Origin: Anaspis maculata
Taxonomy: Eukaryota > Arthropoda > Insecta > Coleoptera > Scraptiidae
Assembly (NCBI GenBank): GCA_949128115.1
Contig: OX421964.1
Coordinates: forward strand, 44,990,601-45,054,600
Length of the DNA stretch: 64,000 nt
Reading direction: 5' to 3'
Under the pieces are notes generated by a model. It searched no databases. It saw only the letters and a list, made by a program, of their open reading frames with translations, and had not been told where the DNA came from. The position numbers and the translations under genes are program-made. Of this stretch, positions 23,451 to 36,020 are shown piece after piece (the first letter of the stretch is position 1; each line of letters begins with the position of its first letter).

Positions 23451-23984
23451 GCAACCTAAGCCCGAAAAATCGTTCTACACTTTGGTCGGTGATGCCGAGC
23501 GAAATAATAAAAATCGATTTTGACTCCGACTTCCGCAGCAAATGACCAAAAAGCCAATTACCAAGAAGTTCTCTCGATTGTGAAGCGAATGACAAAAAAA
23601 ACGGCGTTGGATTATTTGAATGCGCAACCTAAGCCCGAAAAATCGTTCTACACTTTAGTCGGTGATGCCGAGCGAAATAATAAAAATCGATTTTGACTCC
23701 GACTTCCGCAGCAAATGACCAAAAAGCCAATTACCGAGAAGTTCTCCTGATTGTGAAGCAAATGACAAAGTTAACGGCGTTGGATTATTTGAATGCGCAA
23801 CCTAAGCCCGAAAAATCGTTCTACACTTTTGTCGGTGATGCCGAGCGAAATAATAAAAATCGATTTTGACTCCGACTTCTGCAGCAAATGACCAAAAAGC
23901 CAATTACCGAGAAGTTCTCCTGATTGTGAAGCAAATGACAAAGTAAACGGCGTTGGATTATTTGAATGCGCAACCTAAACCCGA

Positions 23985-24830
23985 AAAATCGTTCTACACT
24001 TTTGTCGGTGATGCCGAGCGAAATAATAAAAATCGATTTTGACTCCGACTTCTGCAGCAAATGACCAAAAAGCCAATTACCAAGAAGTTCTCTCGATTGT
24101 GAAGCAAATGACAAAAAAAACGGCGTTGGATTATTTGAATGCGCAACCTAAGCCCGAAAAATCGATCAACACTTTTGTCGGTGATGCCGAGCGAAATAAT
24201 AAAATACGATTTTGACTCCGACTTCTGCAGCAAATGACCAAAAAGCCAATTACCGAGAAGTTCTCCTGATTGTGAAGCAAATGACAAAGTAAACGGCGTT
24301 GGATTATTTGAATGCGCAACCTAAACCCGAAAAATCGTTCTACACTTTTGTCGGTGATGCCGAGCGAAATAATAAAAATCGATTTTGACTCCGACTTCTG
24401 CAGCAAATGACCAAAAAGCCAATTACCATGAAGTTCTCTCGATTGTGAAGCGAATGACAAAAAAAACGGCGTTGGATTATTTGAATGCGCAACCTAAGCC
24501 CGCAAAATCGATCAACACTTTTGTCGGTGATGCCGAGCGAAATAATAAAATACGATTTTGACTCCGACTTCTGCAGCAAATGACCAAAAAGCCAATAACC
24601 GAGAAGTTCTCCTGATTGTGAAGCAAATGACAAAGTAAACGGCGTTGGATTATTTGAATGCGCAACCTAAACCCGAAAAATCGTTCTACACTTTTGTCGG
24701 TGATGCCGAGCGAAATAATAAAAATCGATTTTGACTCCGACTTCTGCAGCAAATGACCAAAAAGCCAATTACCAAGAAGTTCTCTCGATTGTGAAGCGAA
24801 TGACAAAAAAAACGGCGTTGGATTATTTGA
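23985..24830. repeat. Dimer higher-order repeat with TCGATCAACAC variant (346 bp)
   Basis: TCGATCAACAC-type monomers at about 24,162 and 24,508 are 346 bp apart. Each is followed by AATAAAATACG, then by an L-like monomer with CCTAAACCCG, and joined through GCAAATGAC or GCGAATGAC and AAAAAAAACGG. The second dimer has unique changes (CCCGCAAAATCG at about 24,500 and AATAACCGAG at about 24,595). Confidence 0.8.
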
Positions 24831-24979
24831 ATGCGCAACCTAAGCCCGAAAAATCGTTCTACACTTTTGTCGGTGATGCCGAGCGAAATAATAAAAATCG
24901 ATTTTGACTCCGACTTCTGCAGCAAATGACCAAAAAGCCAATTACCAAGAAGTTCTCTCGATTGTGAAGCGAATGACAA

Positions 24980-27230
24980 AAAAAACGGCGTTGGATTATT
25001 TGAATGCGCAACCTAAGCCCGAAAAATCGATCAACACTTTTGTCGGTGATGCCGAGCGAAATAATAAAATACGATTTTGACTCCGACTTCTGCAGCAAAT
25101 GACCAAAAAGCCAATTACCGAGAAGTTCTCCCGATTGTGAAGCAAATGACAAAGTAAACGGCGTTGGATTATTTGAATGCGCAACCTAAGCCCGGAAAAT
25201 CGTTCTACACTTTTGTCGGTGATGCCGAGCGAAATAATAAAAATCGATTTTGACTCCGACTTCTGCAGCAAATGACCAAAAAGCCAATAACCGAGAAGTT
25301 CTCCCGATTGTGAAGCAAATGACAAAGTAAACGGCGTTGGATTATTTGAATGCGCAACCTAAGCCCGAAAAATCGTTCTACACTTTTGTCGGTGATGCCG
25401 AGCGAAATAATAAAAATCGATTTTGACTCCGACTTCTGCAGCAAATGACCAAAAAGCCAATTACCAAGAAGTTCTCTCGATTGTGAAGCGAATGACAAAA
25501 AAAACGGCGTTGGATTATTTGAATGCGCAACCTAAGCCCGAAAAATCGATCAACACTTTTGTCGGTGATGCCGAGCGAAATAATAAAATACGATTTTGAC
25601 TCCGACTTCTGCAGCAAATGACCAAAAAGCCAATTACCGAGAAGTTCTCCCGATTGTGAAGCAAATGACAAAGTAAACGGCGTTGGATTATTTGAATGCG
25701 CAACCTAAGCCCGGAAAATCGTTCTACACTTTTGTCGGTGATGCCGAGCGAAATAATAAAAATCGATTTTGACTCCGACTTCTGCAGCAAATGACCAAAA
25801 AGCCAATAACCGAGAAGTTCTCCCGATTGTGAAGCAAATGACAAAGTAAACGGCGTTGGATTATTTGAATGCGCAACCTAAGCCCGGAAAATCGTTCTAC
25901 ACTTTTGTCGGTGATGCCGAGCGAAATAATAAAAATCGATTTTGACTCCGACTTCTGCAGCAAATGACCAAAAAGCCAATAACCGAGAAGTTCTCCCGAT
26001 TGTGAAGCAAATGACAAAGTAAACGGCGTTGGATTATTTGAATGCGCAACCTAAGCCCGAAAAATCGTTCTACACTTTTGTCGGTGATGCCGAGCGAAAT
26101 AATAAAAATCGATTTTGACTCCGACTTCTGCAGCAAATGACCAAAAAGCCAATTACCAAGAAGTTCTCTCGATTGTGAAGCGAATGACAAAAAAAACGGC
26201 GTTGGATTATTTGAATGCGCAACCTAAGCCCGAAAAATCGATCAACACTTTTGTCGGTGATGCCGAGCGAAATAATAAAATACGATTTTGACTCCGACTT
26301 CTGCAGCAAATGACCAAAAAGCCAATTACCGAGAAGTTCTCCCGATTGTGAAGCAAATGACAAAGTAAACGGCGTTGGATTATTTGAATGCGCAACCTAA
26401 GCCCGGAAAATCGTTCTACACTTTTGTCGGTGATGCCGAGCGAAATAATAAAAATCGATTTTGACTCCGACTTCTGCAGCAAATGACCAAAAAGCCAATA
26501 ACCGAGAAGTTCTCCCGATTGTGAAGCAAATGACAAAGTAAACGGCGTTGATTATTTGAATGCGCAACCTAAGCCCGGAAAATCGTTCTACACTTTTGTC
26601 GGTGATGCCGAGCGAAATAATAAAAATCGATTTTGACTCCGACTTCTGCAGCAAATGACCAAAAAGCCAATAACCGAGAAGTTCTCCCGATTGTGAAGCA
26701 AATGACAAAGTAAACGGCGTTGGATTATTTGAATGCGCAACCTAAGCCCGAAAAATCGTTCTACACTTTTGTCGGTGATGCCGAGCGAAATAATAAAAAT
26801 CGATTTTGACTCCGACTTCTGCAGCAAATGACCAAAAAGCCAATTACCAAGAAGTTCTCTCGATTGTGAAGCGAATGACAAAAAAAACGGCGTTGGATTA
26901 TTTGAATGCGCAACCTAAGCCCGAAAAATCGATCAACACTTTTGTCGGTGATGCCGAGCGAAATAATAAAATACGATTTTGACTCCGACTTCTGCAGCAA
27001 ATGACCAAAAAGCCAATTACCGAGAAGTTCTCCCGATTGTGAAGCAAATGACAAAGTAAACGGCGTTGGATTATTTGAATGCGCAACCTAAGCCCGGAAA
27101 ATCGTTCTACACTTTTGTCGGTGATGCCGAGCGAAATAATAAAAATCGATTTTGACTCCGACTTCTGCAGCAAATGACCAAAAAGCCAATAACCGAGAAG
27201 TTCTCCCGATTGTGAAGCAAATGACAAAGT
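24980..27230. repeat. Trimer and tetramer higher-order repeats (519 and 692 bp)
   Basis: TCGATCAACAC monomers lie near 25,027, 25,546, 26,238 and 26,929. The spacing grows from 519 (three monomers) to 692 (four) to 691 (four, with one base lost). The extra monomer in the longer units is a second consecutive copy of the CCCGGAAAATCG…AATAACCGAG monomer. The missing base is in GCGTTGATTATTTG near 26,550, where other copies have GCGTTGGATTATTTG. Confidence 0.85.
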
Positions 27231-28510
27231 AAACGGCGTTGGATTATTTGAATGCGCAACCTAAGCCCGAAAAATCGTTCTACACTTTTGTCGGTGATGC
27301 CGAGCGAAATAATAAAAATCGATTTTGACTCCGACTTCTGCAGCAAATGACCAAAAAGCCAATTACCGAGAAGTTCTCCCGATTGTGAAGCAAATGACAA
27401 AGTAAACGGCGTTGGATTATTTGAATGCGCAACCTAAGCCCGAAAAATCGTTCTACACTTTTGTCGGTGATGCCGAGCGAAATAAGAAAAATCTATTTTG
27501 ACTCCGACTTCTGCAGCAAATGACCAAAAAGCCAATTACCGAGGAGTTCTCCCGATTGTGAAGCAAATGACAAAGTAAACGGCGTTGGATTATTTGAATG
27601 CGCAACCTAAGCCCGAAAAATCGTTCTACACTTTTGTCGGTGATGCCGAGCGAAATAATAAAAATCGATTTTGACTCCGACTTCTGCAGCAAATGACCAA
27701 AAAGCCAATTACCGAGAAGTTCTCCTGATTGTGAAGCAAATGACAAAGTAAACGGCGTTGGATTATTTGAATGCGAAACCTAAGCCCGAAAAATCGTTCT
27801 ACACTTTTGTCGGTGATGCCAAGCGAAATAATAAAAATCGATTTTGACTCCGACTTCTGCAGCAAATGACCAAAAAGCCAATTACCGAGAAGTTCTCCTG
27901 ATTGTGAAGCAAATGACAAAGTAAACGGCGTTGGATTATTTGAATGCGCAACCTAAGCCCGAAAAATCGTTCTACACTTTTGTCGGTGATGCCGAGCGAA
28001 ATAATAAAAATCGATTTTGACTCCGACTTCTGCAGCAAATGACCAAAAAGCCAATTACCAAGAAGTTCTCCCGATTGTGAAGCGAATGAAAAAAAAAACG
28101 GCGTTGGATTATTTGAATGCGCAACCTAAGCCCGAAAAATCGTTCTACACTTTTGTCGGTGATGCCGAGCGAAATAATAAAAATCGATTTTGACTCCGAC
28201 TTCTGCAGCAAATGACCAAAAAGCCAATTACCGAGAAGTTCTCCCGATTGTGAAGCAAATGACAAAGTAAACGGCGTTGGATTATTTGAATGCGCAACCT
28301 AAGCCCGAAAAATCGTTCTACACTTTTGTCGGTGATGCCGAGCGAAATAAGAAAAATCGATTTTGACTCCGACTTCTGCAGCAAATGACCAAAAAGCCAA
28401 TTACCGAGAAGTTCTCCCGATTGTGAAGCAAATGACAAAGTAAACGGCGTTGGATTATTTGAATGCGCAACCTAAGCCCGAAAAATCGTTCTACACTTTT
28501 GTCGGTGATG
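27230..28510. repeat. Duplication B, copy 1 (offset 2,421 bp)
   Basis: Shares ordered markers with about 29,650-30,930: GAGGAGTTC at about 27,541/29,962, GCCAAGCG at about 27,818/30,239 and GCGAATGAAAAAAAAAACGG at about 28,083/30,504. The offset is 14 x 173 minus 1, the missing base lying in AAATCGTTTTGAC near 29,566. Private changes here include AAATCTATTTTG (about 27,490) and GCGAAACC (about 27,775). The GCCAAGCG marker also occurs near 40,449, 42,181 and 44,949. Confidence 0.82.
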
Positions 28511-29649
28511 CCGAGTGAAATAATAAAAATCGATTTTGACTCCGACTTCTGCAGCAAATGACCAAAAAGCCAATTACCGAGAAGTTCTCCTGATTGTGAA
28601 GCGAATGACAAAGTAAACGGCGTTGGATTATTTGAATGCGCAACCTAAGCCCGAAAAATCGTTCTACACTTTTGTCGGTGATGCCGAGCGAAATAATAAA
28701 ATACGATTTTGACTCCGACTTCTGCAGCAAATGACCAAAAAGCCAATAACCGAGAAGTTCTCCTGATTGTGAAGCAAATGACAAAGTAAACGGCGTTGGA
28801 TTATTTGAATGCGCAACCTAAACCCGAAAAATCGTTCTACACTTTTGTCGGTGATGCCGAGCGAAATAATAAAAATCGATTTTGACTCCGACTTCTGCAG
28901 CAAATGACCAAAAAGCCAATTACCAAGAAGTTCTCTCGATTGTGAAGCGAATGACCAAAAAAACGGCGTTGGATTATTTGAATGCGCAACCTAAGCCCGA
29001 AAAATCGTTCTACACTTTTGTCGGTGATGCCGAGCGAAATAATAAAAATCGATTTTGACTCCGACTTCTGCAGCAAATGACCAAAAAGCCAATTACCGAG
29101 AAGTTCTCCTGATTGTGAAGCAAATGACAAAGTAAACGGCGTTGGATTATTTGAATGCGCAACCTAAACCCGAAAAATCGTTCTACACTTTTGTCGGTGA
29201 TGCCGAGCGAAATAATAAAAATCGATTTTGCCTCCGACTTCTGCAGCAAATGACCAAAAAGCCAATTACCAAGAAGTTCTCTCGATTGTGAAGCGAATGA
29301 CAAAAAAAACGGCGTTGGATTATTTGAATGCGCAACCTAAGCCCGAAAAATCGATCAACACTTTTGTCGGTGATGCCGAGCGAAATAATAAAATACGATT
29401 TTGACTCCGACTTCTGCAGCAAATGACCAAAAAGCCAATTACCGAGAAGTTCTCCCGATTGTGAAGCAAATGACAAAGTAAACGGCGTTGGATTATTTGA
29501 ATGCGCAACCTAAACCCGGAAAATCGTTCTACACTTTTGTCGGTGATGCCGAGCGAAATAATAAAAATCGTTTTGACTCCGACTTCTGCAGCAAATGACC
29601 AAAAAGCCAATAACCGAGAAGTTCTCCCGATTGTGAAGCAAATGACAAA

Positions 29650-30930
29650 GTAAACGGCGTTGGATTATTTGAATGCGCAACCTAAGCCCGAAAAATCGTT
29701 CTACACTTTTGTCGGTGATGCCGAGCGAAATAATAAAAATCGATTTTGACTCCGACTTCTGCAGCAAATGACCAAAAAGCCAATTACCGAGAAGTTCTCC
29801 CGATTGTGAAGCAAATGACAAAGTAAACGGCGTTGGATTATTTGAATGCGCAACCTAAGCCCGAAAAATCGTTCTACACTTTTGTCGGTGATGCCGAGCG
29901 AAATAAGAAAAATCGATTTTGACTCCGACTTCTGCAGCAAATGACCAAAAAGCCAATTACCGAGGAGTTCTCCCGATTGTGAAGCAAATGACAAAGTAAA
30001 CGGCGTTGGATTATTTGAATGCGCAACCTAAGCCCGAAAAATCGTTCTACACTTTTGTCGGTGATGCCGAGCGAAATAATAAAAATCGATTTTGACTCCG
30101 ACTTCTGCAGCAAATGACCAAAAAGCCAATTACCGAGAAGTTCTCCTGATTGTGAAGCAAATGACAAAGTAAACGGCGTTGGATTATTTGAATGCGCAAC
30201 CTAAGCCCGAAAAATCGTTCTACACTTTTGTCGGTGATGCCAAGCGAAATAATAAAAATCGATTTTGACTCCGACTTCTGCAGCAAATGACCAAAAAGCC
30301 AATTACCGAGAAGTTCTCCTGATTGTGAAGCAAATGACAAAGTAAACGGCGTTGGATTATTTGAATGCGCAACCTAAGCCCGAAAAATCGTTCTACACTT
30401 TTGTCGGTGATGCCGAGCGAAATAATAAAAATCGATTTTGACTCCGACTTCTGCAGCAAATGACCAAAAAGCCAATTACCAAGAAGTTCCCCCGATTGTG
30501 AAGCGAATGAAAAAAAAAACGGCGTTGGATTATTTGAATGCGCAACCTAAGCCCGAAAAATCGTTCTACACTTTTGTCGGTGATGCCGAGCGAAATAATA
30601 AAAATCGATTTTGACTCCGACTTCTGCAGCAAATGACCAAAAAGCCAATTACCGAGAAGTTCTCCCGATTGTGAAGCAAATGACAAAGTAAACGGCGTTG
30701 GATTATTTGAATGCGCAACCTAAGCCCGAAAAATCGTTCTACACTTTTGTCGGTGATGCCGAGCGAAATAAGAAAAATCGATTTTGACTCCGACTTCTGC
30801 AGCAAATGACCAAAAAGCCAATTACCGAGAAGTTCTCCCGATTGTGAAGCAAATGACAAAGTAAACGGCGTTGGATTATTTGAATGCGCAACCTAAGCCC
30901 GAAAAATCGTTCTACACTTTTGTCGGTGAT
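29650..30930. repeat. Duplication B, copy 2
   Basis: Counterpart of about 27,230-28,510. A private change GTTCCCCCGATTG near 30,487 is shared with the block near 42,428, so this copy is a close relative of about 41,990-43,100 (offset about 11,940). Confidence 0.82.
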
Positions 30931-31379
30931 GCCGAGTGAAATAATAAAAATCGATTTTGACTCCGACTTCTGCAGCAAATGACCAAAAAGCCAATTACCG
31001 AGAAGTTCTCCTGATTGTGAAGCAAATGACAAAGTAAACGGCGTTGGATTATTTGAATGCGCAACCTAAGCCCGAAAAATCGTTCTACACTTTTGTCGGT
31101 GATGCCGAGCGAAATAATAAAAATCGATTTTGACTCCGACTTCTGCAGCAAATGACCAAAAAGCCAATTACCGAGAAGTTCTCCTGATTGTGAAGCAAAT
31201 GACAAAGTAAACGGCGTTGGATTATTTGAATGCGCAACCTAAGCCCGAAAAATCGTTCTACACTTTTGTCGGTGATGCCGAGCGAAATAATAAAAATCGA
31301 TTTTGACTCCGACTTCTGCAGCAAATGACCAAAAAGCCAATTACCGAGAAGTTCTCCTGATTGTGAAGCAAATGACAAA

Positions 31380-32808
31380 AAAAACGGCGTTGGATTATTT
31401 GAATGCGCAACCTAAGCCCGAAAAATCGTTCAACACTTTAGTCGGTGATGCCGAGCGAAATAATAAAAATCGATTTTGACTCCGACTTCCGCAGCAAATG
31501 ACCAAAAAGCCAATTACCAAGAAGTTCTCTCGATTGTGAAGCGAATGACAAAAAAAACGGCGTTGGATTATTTGAATGCGCAACCTAAGCCCGAAAAATC
31601 GTTCTACACTTTTGTCGGTGATGCCGAGCGAAATAATAAAATACGATTTTGACTCCGACTTCTGCAGCAAATGACCAAAAAGCCAATTACCGAGAAGTTC
31701 TCCCGATTGTGAAGCAAATGACAAAGTAAACGGCGTTGGATTATTTGAATGCGCAACCTAAGCCCGGAAAATCGTTCTACACTTTTGTCGGTGATGCCGA
31801 GCGAAATAATAAAAATCGATTTTGACTCCGACTTCTGCAGCAAATGACCAAAAAGCCAATAACCGAGAAGTTCTCCCGATTGTGAAGCAAATGACAAAGT
31901 AAACGGCGTTGGATTATTTGAATGCGCAACCTAAGCCCGAAAAATCGTTCTACACTTTTGTCGGTGATGCCGAGCGAAATAATAAAAATCGATTTTGACT
32001 CCGACTTCTGCAGCAAATGACCAAAAAGCCAATTACCGAGAAGTTCTCCCGATTGTGAAGCAAATGACAAAGTAAACGGCGTTGGATTATTTGAATGCGC
32101 AACCTAAGCCCGAAAAATCGTTCTACACTTTTGTCGGTGATGCCGAGCGAAATAAGAAAAATCGATTTTGACTCCGACTTCTGCAGCAAATGACCAAAAA
32201 GCCAATTACCGAGAAGTTCTCCCGATTGTGAAGCAAATGACAAAGTAAACGGCGTTGGATTATTTGAATGCGCAACCTAAGCCCGAAAAATCGTTCTACA
32301 CTTTTGTCGGTGATGCCGAGCGAAATAATAAAAATCGATTTTGACTCCGACTTCTGCAGCAAATGACCAAAAAGCCAATTACCGAGAAGTTCTCCTGATT
32401 GTGAAGCAAATGACAAAGTAAACGGCGTTGGATTATTTGAATGCGCAACCTAAGCCCGAAAAATCGTTCTACACTTTTGTCGGTGATGCCGAGCGAAATA
32501 ATAAAAATCGATTTTGACTCCGACTTCTGCAGCAAATGACCAAAAAGCCAATTACCGAGAAGTTCTCCTGATTGTGAAGCAAATGACAAAGTAAACGGCG
32601 TTGGATTATTTGAATGCGCAACCTAAGCCCGAAAAATCGTTCTACACTTTAGTCGGTGATGCCGAGCGAAATAATAAAAATCGATTTTGACTCCGACTTC
32701 CGCAGCAAATGACCAAAAAGCCAATTACCAAGAAGTTCTCTCGATTGTGAAGCGAATGACAAAAAAAACGGCGTTGGATTATTTGAATGCGCAACCTAAG
32801 CCCGAAAA
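31380..32808. repeat. Long-range duplication C, copy 1 (offset 11,767 bp)
   Basis: Markers TTCAACACTTTAGTCGG, AATAAAATACG, CCCGGAAAATCG, AATAACCGAG, AATAAG and TTTAGTCGG occur in the same order and spacing at about 43,147-44,575. The offset is 68 monomers plus 3 bases, the extra bases being explained at least in part by one-base insertions in intervening monomers. The copies part where AAATCGTTC (about 32,811) is AAATTGTTC (about 44,578). Confidence 0.84.
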
Positions 32809-33470
32809 ATCGTTCTACACTTTTGTCGGTGATGCCGAGCGAAATAATAAAAATCGATTTTGACTCCGACTTCTGCAGCAAATGACCAAAAAGCCAATTA
32901 CCGAGAAGTTCTCCCGATTGTGGAGCAAATGACAAAGTAAACGGCGTTGGATTATTTGAATGCGCAACCTAAGCCCGAAAAATCGTTCTACACTTTTGTC
33001 GGTGATGCCGAGCGAAATAAGAAAAATCGATTTTGACTCCGACTTCTGCAGCAAATGACCAAAAAGCCAATTACCGAGAAGTTCTCCCGATTGTGAAGCA
33101 AATGACAAAGTAAACGGCGTTGGATTATTTGAATGCGCAACCTAAGCCCGAAAAATCGTTCTACACTTTTGTCGGTGATGCCGAGTGAAATAATAAAAAT
33201 CGATTTCGACTCCGACTTCTGCAGCAAATGACCAAAAAGCCAATTACCGAGAAGTTCTCCTGATTGTGAAGCAAATGACAAAGTAAACGGCGTTGGATTA
33301 TTTGAATGCGCAACCTAAGCCCGAAAAATCGTTCTACACTTTTGTCGGTGATGCCGAGCGAAATAATAAAAATCGATTTTGACTCCGACTTCTGCAGCAA
33401 ATGACCAAAAAGCCAATTACCGAGAAGTTCTCCTGATTGTGAAGCAAATGACAAAGTAAACGGCGTTGGA

Positions 33471-33484
33471 TTATTTAAAATGCG
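33471..33484. repeat. 174-bp monomer marker: one-base insertion TTTAAAATGCG
   Basis: TTATTTGAATGCG is changed to TTATTTAAAATGCG, one base longer. The same change occurs at about 41,084-41,097, 41,777-41,787 and 45,931-45,944. It is absent elsewhere, so the four monomers share one founder and mark segments duplicated across about 12.5 kb. Confidence 0.9.
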
Positions 33485-33789
33485 CAACCTAAGCCCGAAA
33501 AATCGTTCTACACTTTTGTCGGTGATGCCGAGCGAAATAATAAAAATCGATTTTGACTCCGACTTCTGCAGCAAATGACCAAAAAGCCAATTACCGAGAA
33601 GTTCTCCTGATTGTGAAGCAAATGACAAAAAAAACGGCGTTGGATTATTTGAATGCGCAACCTAAGCCCGAAAAATCGTTCTACACTTTAGTCGGTGATG
33701 CCGAGCGAAATAATAAAAATCGATTTTGACTCCGACTTCCGCAGCAAATGACCAAAAAGCCAATTACCAAGAAGTTCTCTCGATTGTGA

Positions 33790-34455
33790 AGCGAATGACA
33801 AAAAAAACGGCGTTGGATTATTTGAATGCGCAACCTAAGCCCGAAAAATAGTTCTACACTTTTGTCGGTGATGCCGAGCGAAATATAAAAAATCGATTTT
33901 GACTCCGACTTCTGCAGCAAATGACCAAAAAGCCATTTACCGAGAAGGTTTCCCGATTGTGAAGCAAATGACAAAGAAAACGGCGTTGGATTATTTGAAT
34001 GCGCAACCTAAGCCCGAAAAATAGTTCTACACTTTTGTCGGTGATGCCGAGCGAAATATAAAAAATCGATTTTGACTCCGACTTCTGCAGCAAATGACCA
34101 AAAAGCCAATTACCGAGAAGGTTTCCTGATTGTGAAGCAAATAACAAAGAAAACGGCGTTGTATTAATTGAATGCGCAACCTAAGCCCGAAAAATTGTTC
34201 TACACTTTTGTCGGTGATGCCGAGCGAAATATAAAAAATCGATTTTGACTCCGACTTCTGCAGCAAATGACCAAAAAGCCATTTACCGAGAAGGTTTCCC
34301 GATTGTGAAGCAAATGACAAAGAAAACGGCGTTGGATTATTTGAATGCGCAACCTAAGCCCGAAAAATAGTTCTACACTATTGTCGGTGATGCCGAGCGA
34401 AATATAAAAAATCGATTTTGACTCCGACTTCTGCAGCAAATGACCAAAAAGCCAA
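33790..34455. repeat. Island of right-type monomers inside duplication D, copy 1
   Basis: Four consecutive monomers with AAATAGTTC or AAATTGTTC, AATATAAAAAATCG and GAAGGTTTCC. Private features are GCCATTTACCG (about 33,934 and 34,280), AAATAACAAAG, GTATTAATTG and CTACACTATTG. The last returns abruptly to ACCAAGAAGTTCTCTCG near 34,460 within a single monomer. Confidence 0.87.
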
Positions 34456-34654
34456 TTACCAAGAAGTTCTCTCGATTGTGAAGCGAATGACAAAAAAAAC
34501 GGCGTTGGATTATTTGAATGCGCAACCTAAGCCCGAAAAATCGATCAACACTTTTGTCGGTGATGCCGAGCGAAATAATAAAATACGATTTAGACTCCGA
34601 CTTCTGCAGCAAATGACCAAAAAGCCAATTACAGAGAAGTTCTCCCGATTGTGA
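34418..34654 (+). other. Longest plus-strand reading frame; possible fossil exon fragment
   Basis: A 78-codon plus-strand frame (TTG start, TGA end) spans parts of two monomers. The first part reads TPTSAANDQKANYQEVLSIV and then KRMTKKTALDYLNAQPKPEK, continuing to SINTFVGDAERNNKIRF. The usual TGA that follows in other copies is lost here by a T-to-A change at 34,592 (TTTAGA), so the frame runs on into the next monomer with LRLLQQMTKKPITEKFSRL. An internal ATG precedes the TKKTALDY segment. Composition is protein-like: charged and mixed, with no low complexity. It faintly recalls C-terminal tails of insect MADF/Myb-SANT-like proteins, but I cannot assign a family. No promoter or splice signal is evident. 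I think it is not a functional gene but may preserve the coding frame of the sequence that founded the satellite. Confidence 0.35.
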
Positions 34655-35879
34655 AGCAAATGACAAAGTAAACGGCGTTGGATTATTTGAATGCGCAACC
34701 TAAACCCGAAAAATCGTTCTACACTTTTGTCGGTGATGCCGAGCGAAATAATAAAAATCGATTTTGACTCCGACTTCTGCAGCAAATGACCAAAAAGCCA
34801 ATTACCAAGAAGTTCTCTCGATTGTGAAGCGAATGACAAAAAAAACGGCGTTGGATTATTTGAATGCGCAACCTAAGCCCGAAAAATCGATCAACACTTT
34901 TGTCGGTGATGCCGAGCGAAATAATAAAATACGATTTTGACTCCGACTTCTGCAGCAAATGACCAAAAAGCCAATTACCGAGAAGTTCTCCTGATTGTGA
35001 AGCAAATGACAAAGTAAACGGCGTTGGATTATTTGAATGCGCAACCTAAACCCGGAAAATCGTTCTACACTTTTGTCGGTGATGCCGAGCGAAATAATAA
35101 AAATCGATTTTGACTCCGACTTCTGCAGCAAATGACCAAAAAGCCAATTACCAAGAAGTTCTCTCGATTGTGAAGCGAATGACAAAAAAAACGGCGTTGG
35201 ATTATTTGAATGCGCAACCTAAGCCCGAAAAATCGATCAACACTTTTGTCGGTGATGCCGAGCGAAATAATAAAATACGATTTTGACTCCGACTTCTGCA
35301 GCAAATGACCAAAAAGCCAATAACCGAGAAGTTCTCCTGATTCGGAAGCAAATGACAAAGTAAACGGCGTTGGATTATTTGAATGCGCAACCTAAACCCG
35401 AAAAATCGTTCTACACTTTTGTCGGTGATGCCGAGCGAAATAATAAAAATCGATTTTGACTCCGACTTCTGCAGCAAATGACCAAAAAGCCAATTACCAA
35501 GAAGTTCTCTCGATTGTGAAGCGAATGACAAAAAAAACGGCGTTGGATTATTTGAATGCGCAACCTAAGCCCGAAAAATCGTTCTACACTTTTGTCGGTG
35601 ATGCCGAGCGAAATAATAAAAATCGATTTTGACTCCGACTTCTGCAGCAAATGACCAAAAAGCCAATTACCGAGAAGTTCTCCTGATTGTGAAGCAAATG
35701 ACAAAGTAAACGGCGTTGGATTATTTGAATGCGCAACCTAAACCCGAAAAATCGTTCTACACTTTTGTCGGTGATGCCGAGCGAAATAATAAAAATCGAT
35801 TTTGACTCCGACTCCTGCAGCAAATGACCAAAAAGCCAATTACCAAGAAGTTCTCTCGATTGTGAAGCGAATGACAGAA

Positions 35880-36020
35880 GAAACGGCGTTGGATTATTTG
35901 AATGCGCAACCTAAGCCCGAAAAATCGATCAACACTTTTGTCGGTGATGCCGAGCGAAATAATAAAATACGATTTTGACTCCGACTTCTGCAGCAAATGA
36001 CCAAAAAGCCAATTACCGAG
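35880..36020 (+). other. Example of the ancestral-like plus-strand frame in a TCGATCAACAC monomer
   Basis: TCGATCAACAC monomers read in plus frame as …ALDYLNAQPKPEKSINTF, then VGDAERNNKIRF and TGA. Fifteen such monomers occur, near 24,162, 24,508, 25,027, 25,546, 26,238, 26,929, 29,351, 34,541, 34,887, 35,233, 35,925, 47,346, 47,692, 48,038 and 48,730. In L monomers TTCTACAC replaces ATCAACAC, and AAAGTAA introduces an in-frame stop three codons after the ATG. Here AAAAAAA or AGAAGAA keeps the frame open. Whether this variant is ancestral is inference. Confidence 0.35.

Larger units (their letters stand above)
32770..36020. repeat. Long-range duplication D, copy 1 (offset 12,459 then 12,805 bp)
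   Basis: Matches about 45,229-48,825. Shared rare markers are GTGGAGC at about 32,921/45,380, GATTTCGAC at about 33,205/45,664, the one-base insertion TTTAAAATGCG at about 33,474/45,933, GTATTAATTG at about 34,161/46,620 and CTACACTATTG at about 34,373/46,832. The offset rises by 346 bp near 34,455, so this copy has two monomers fewer than copy 2. Confidence 0.86.
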
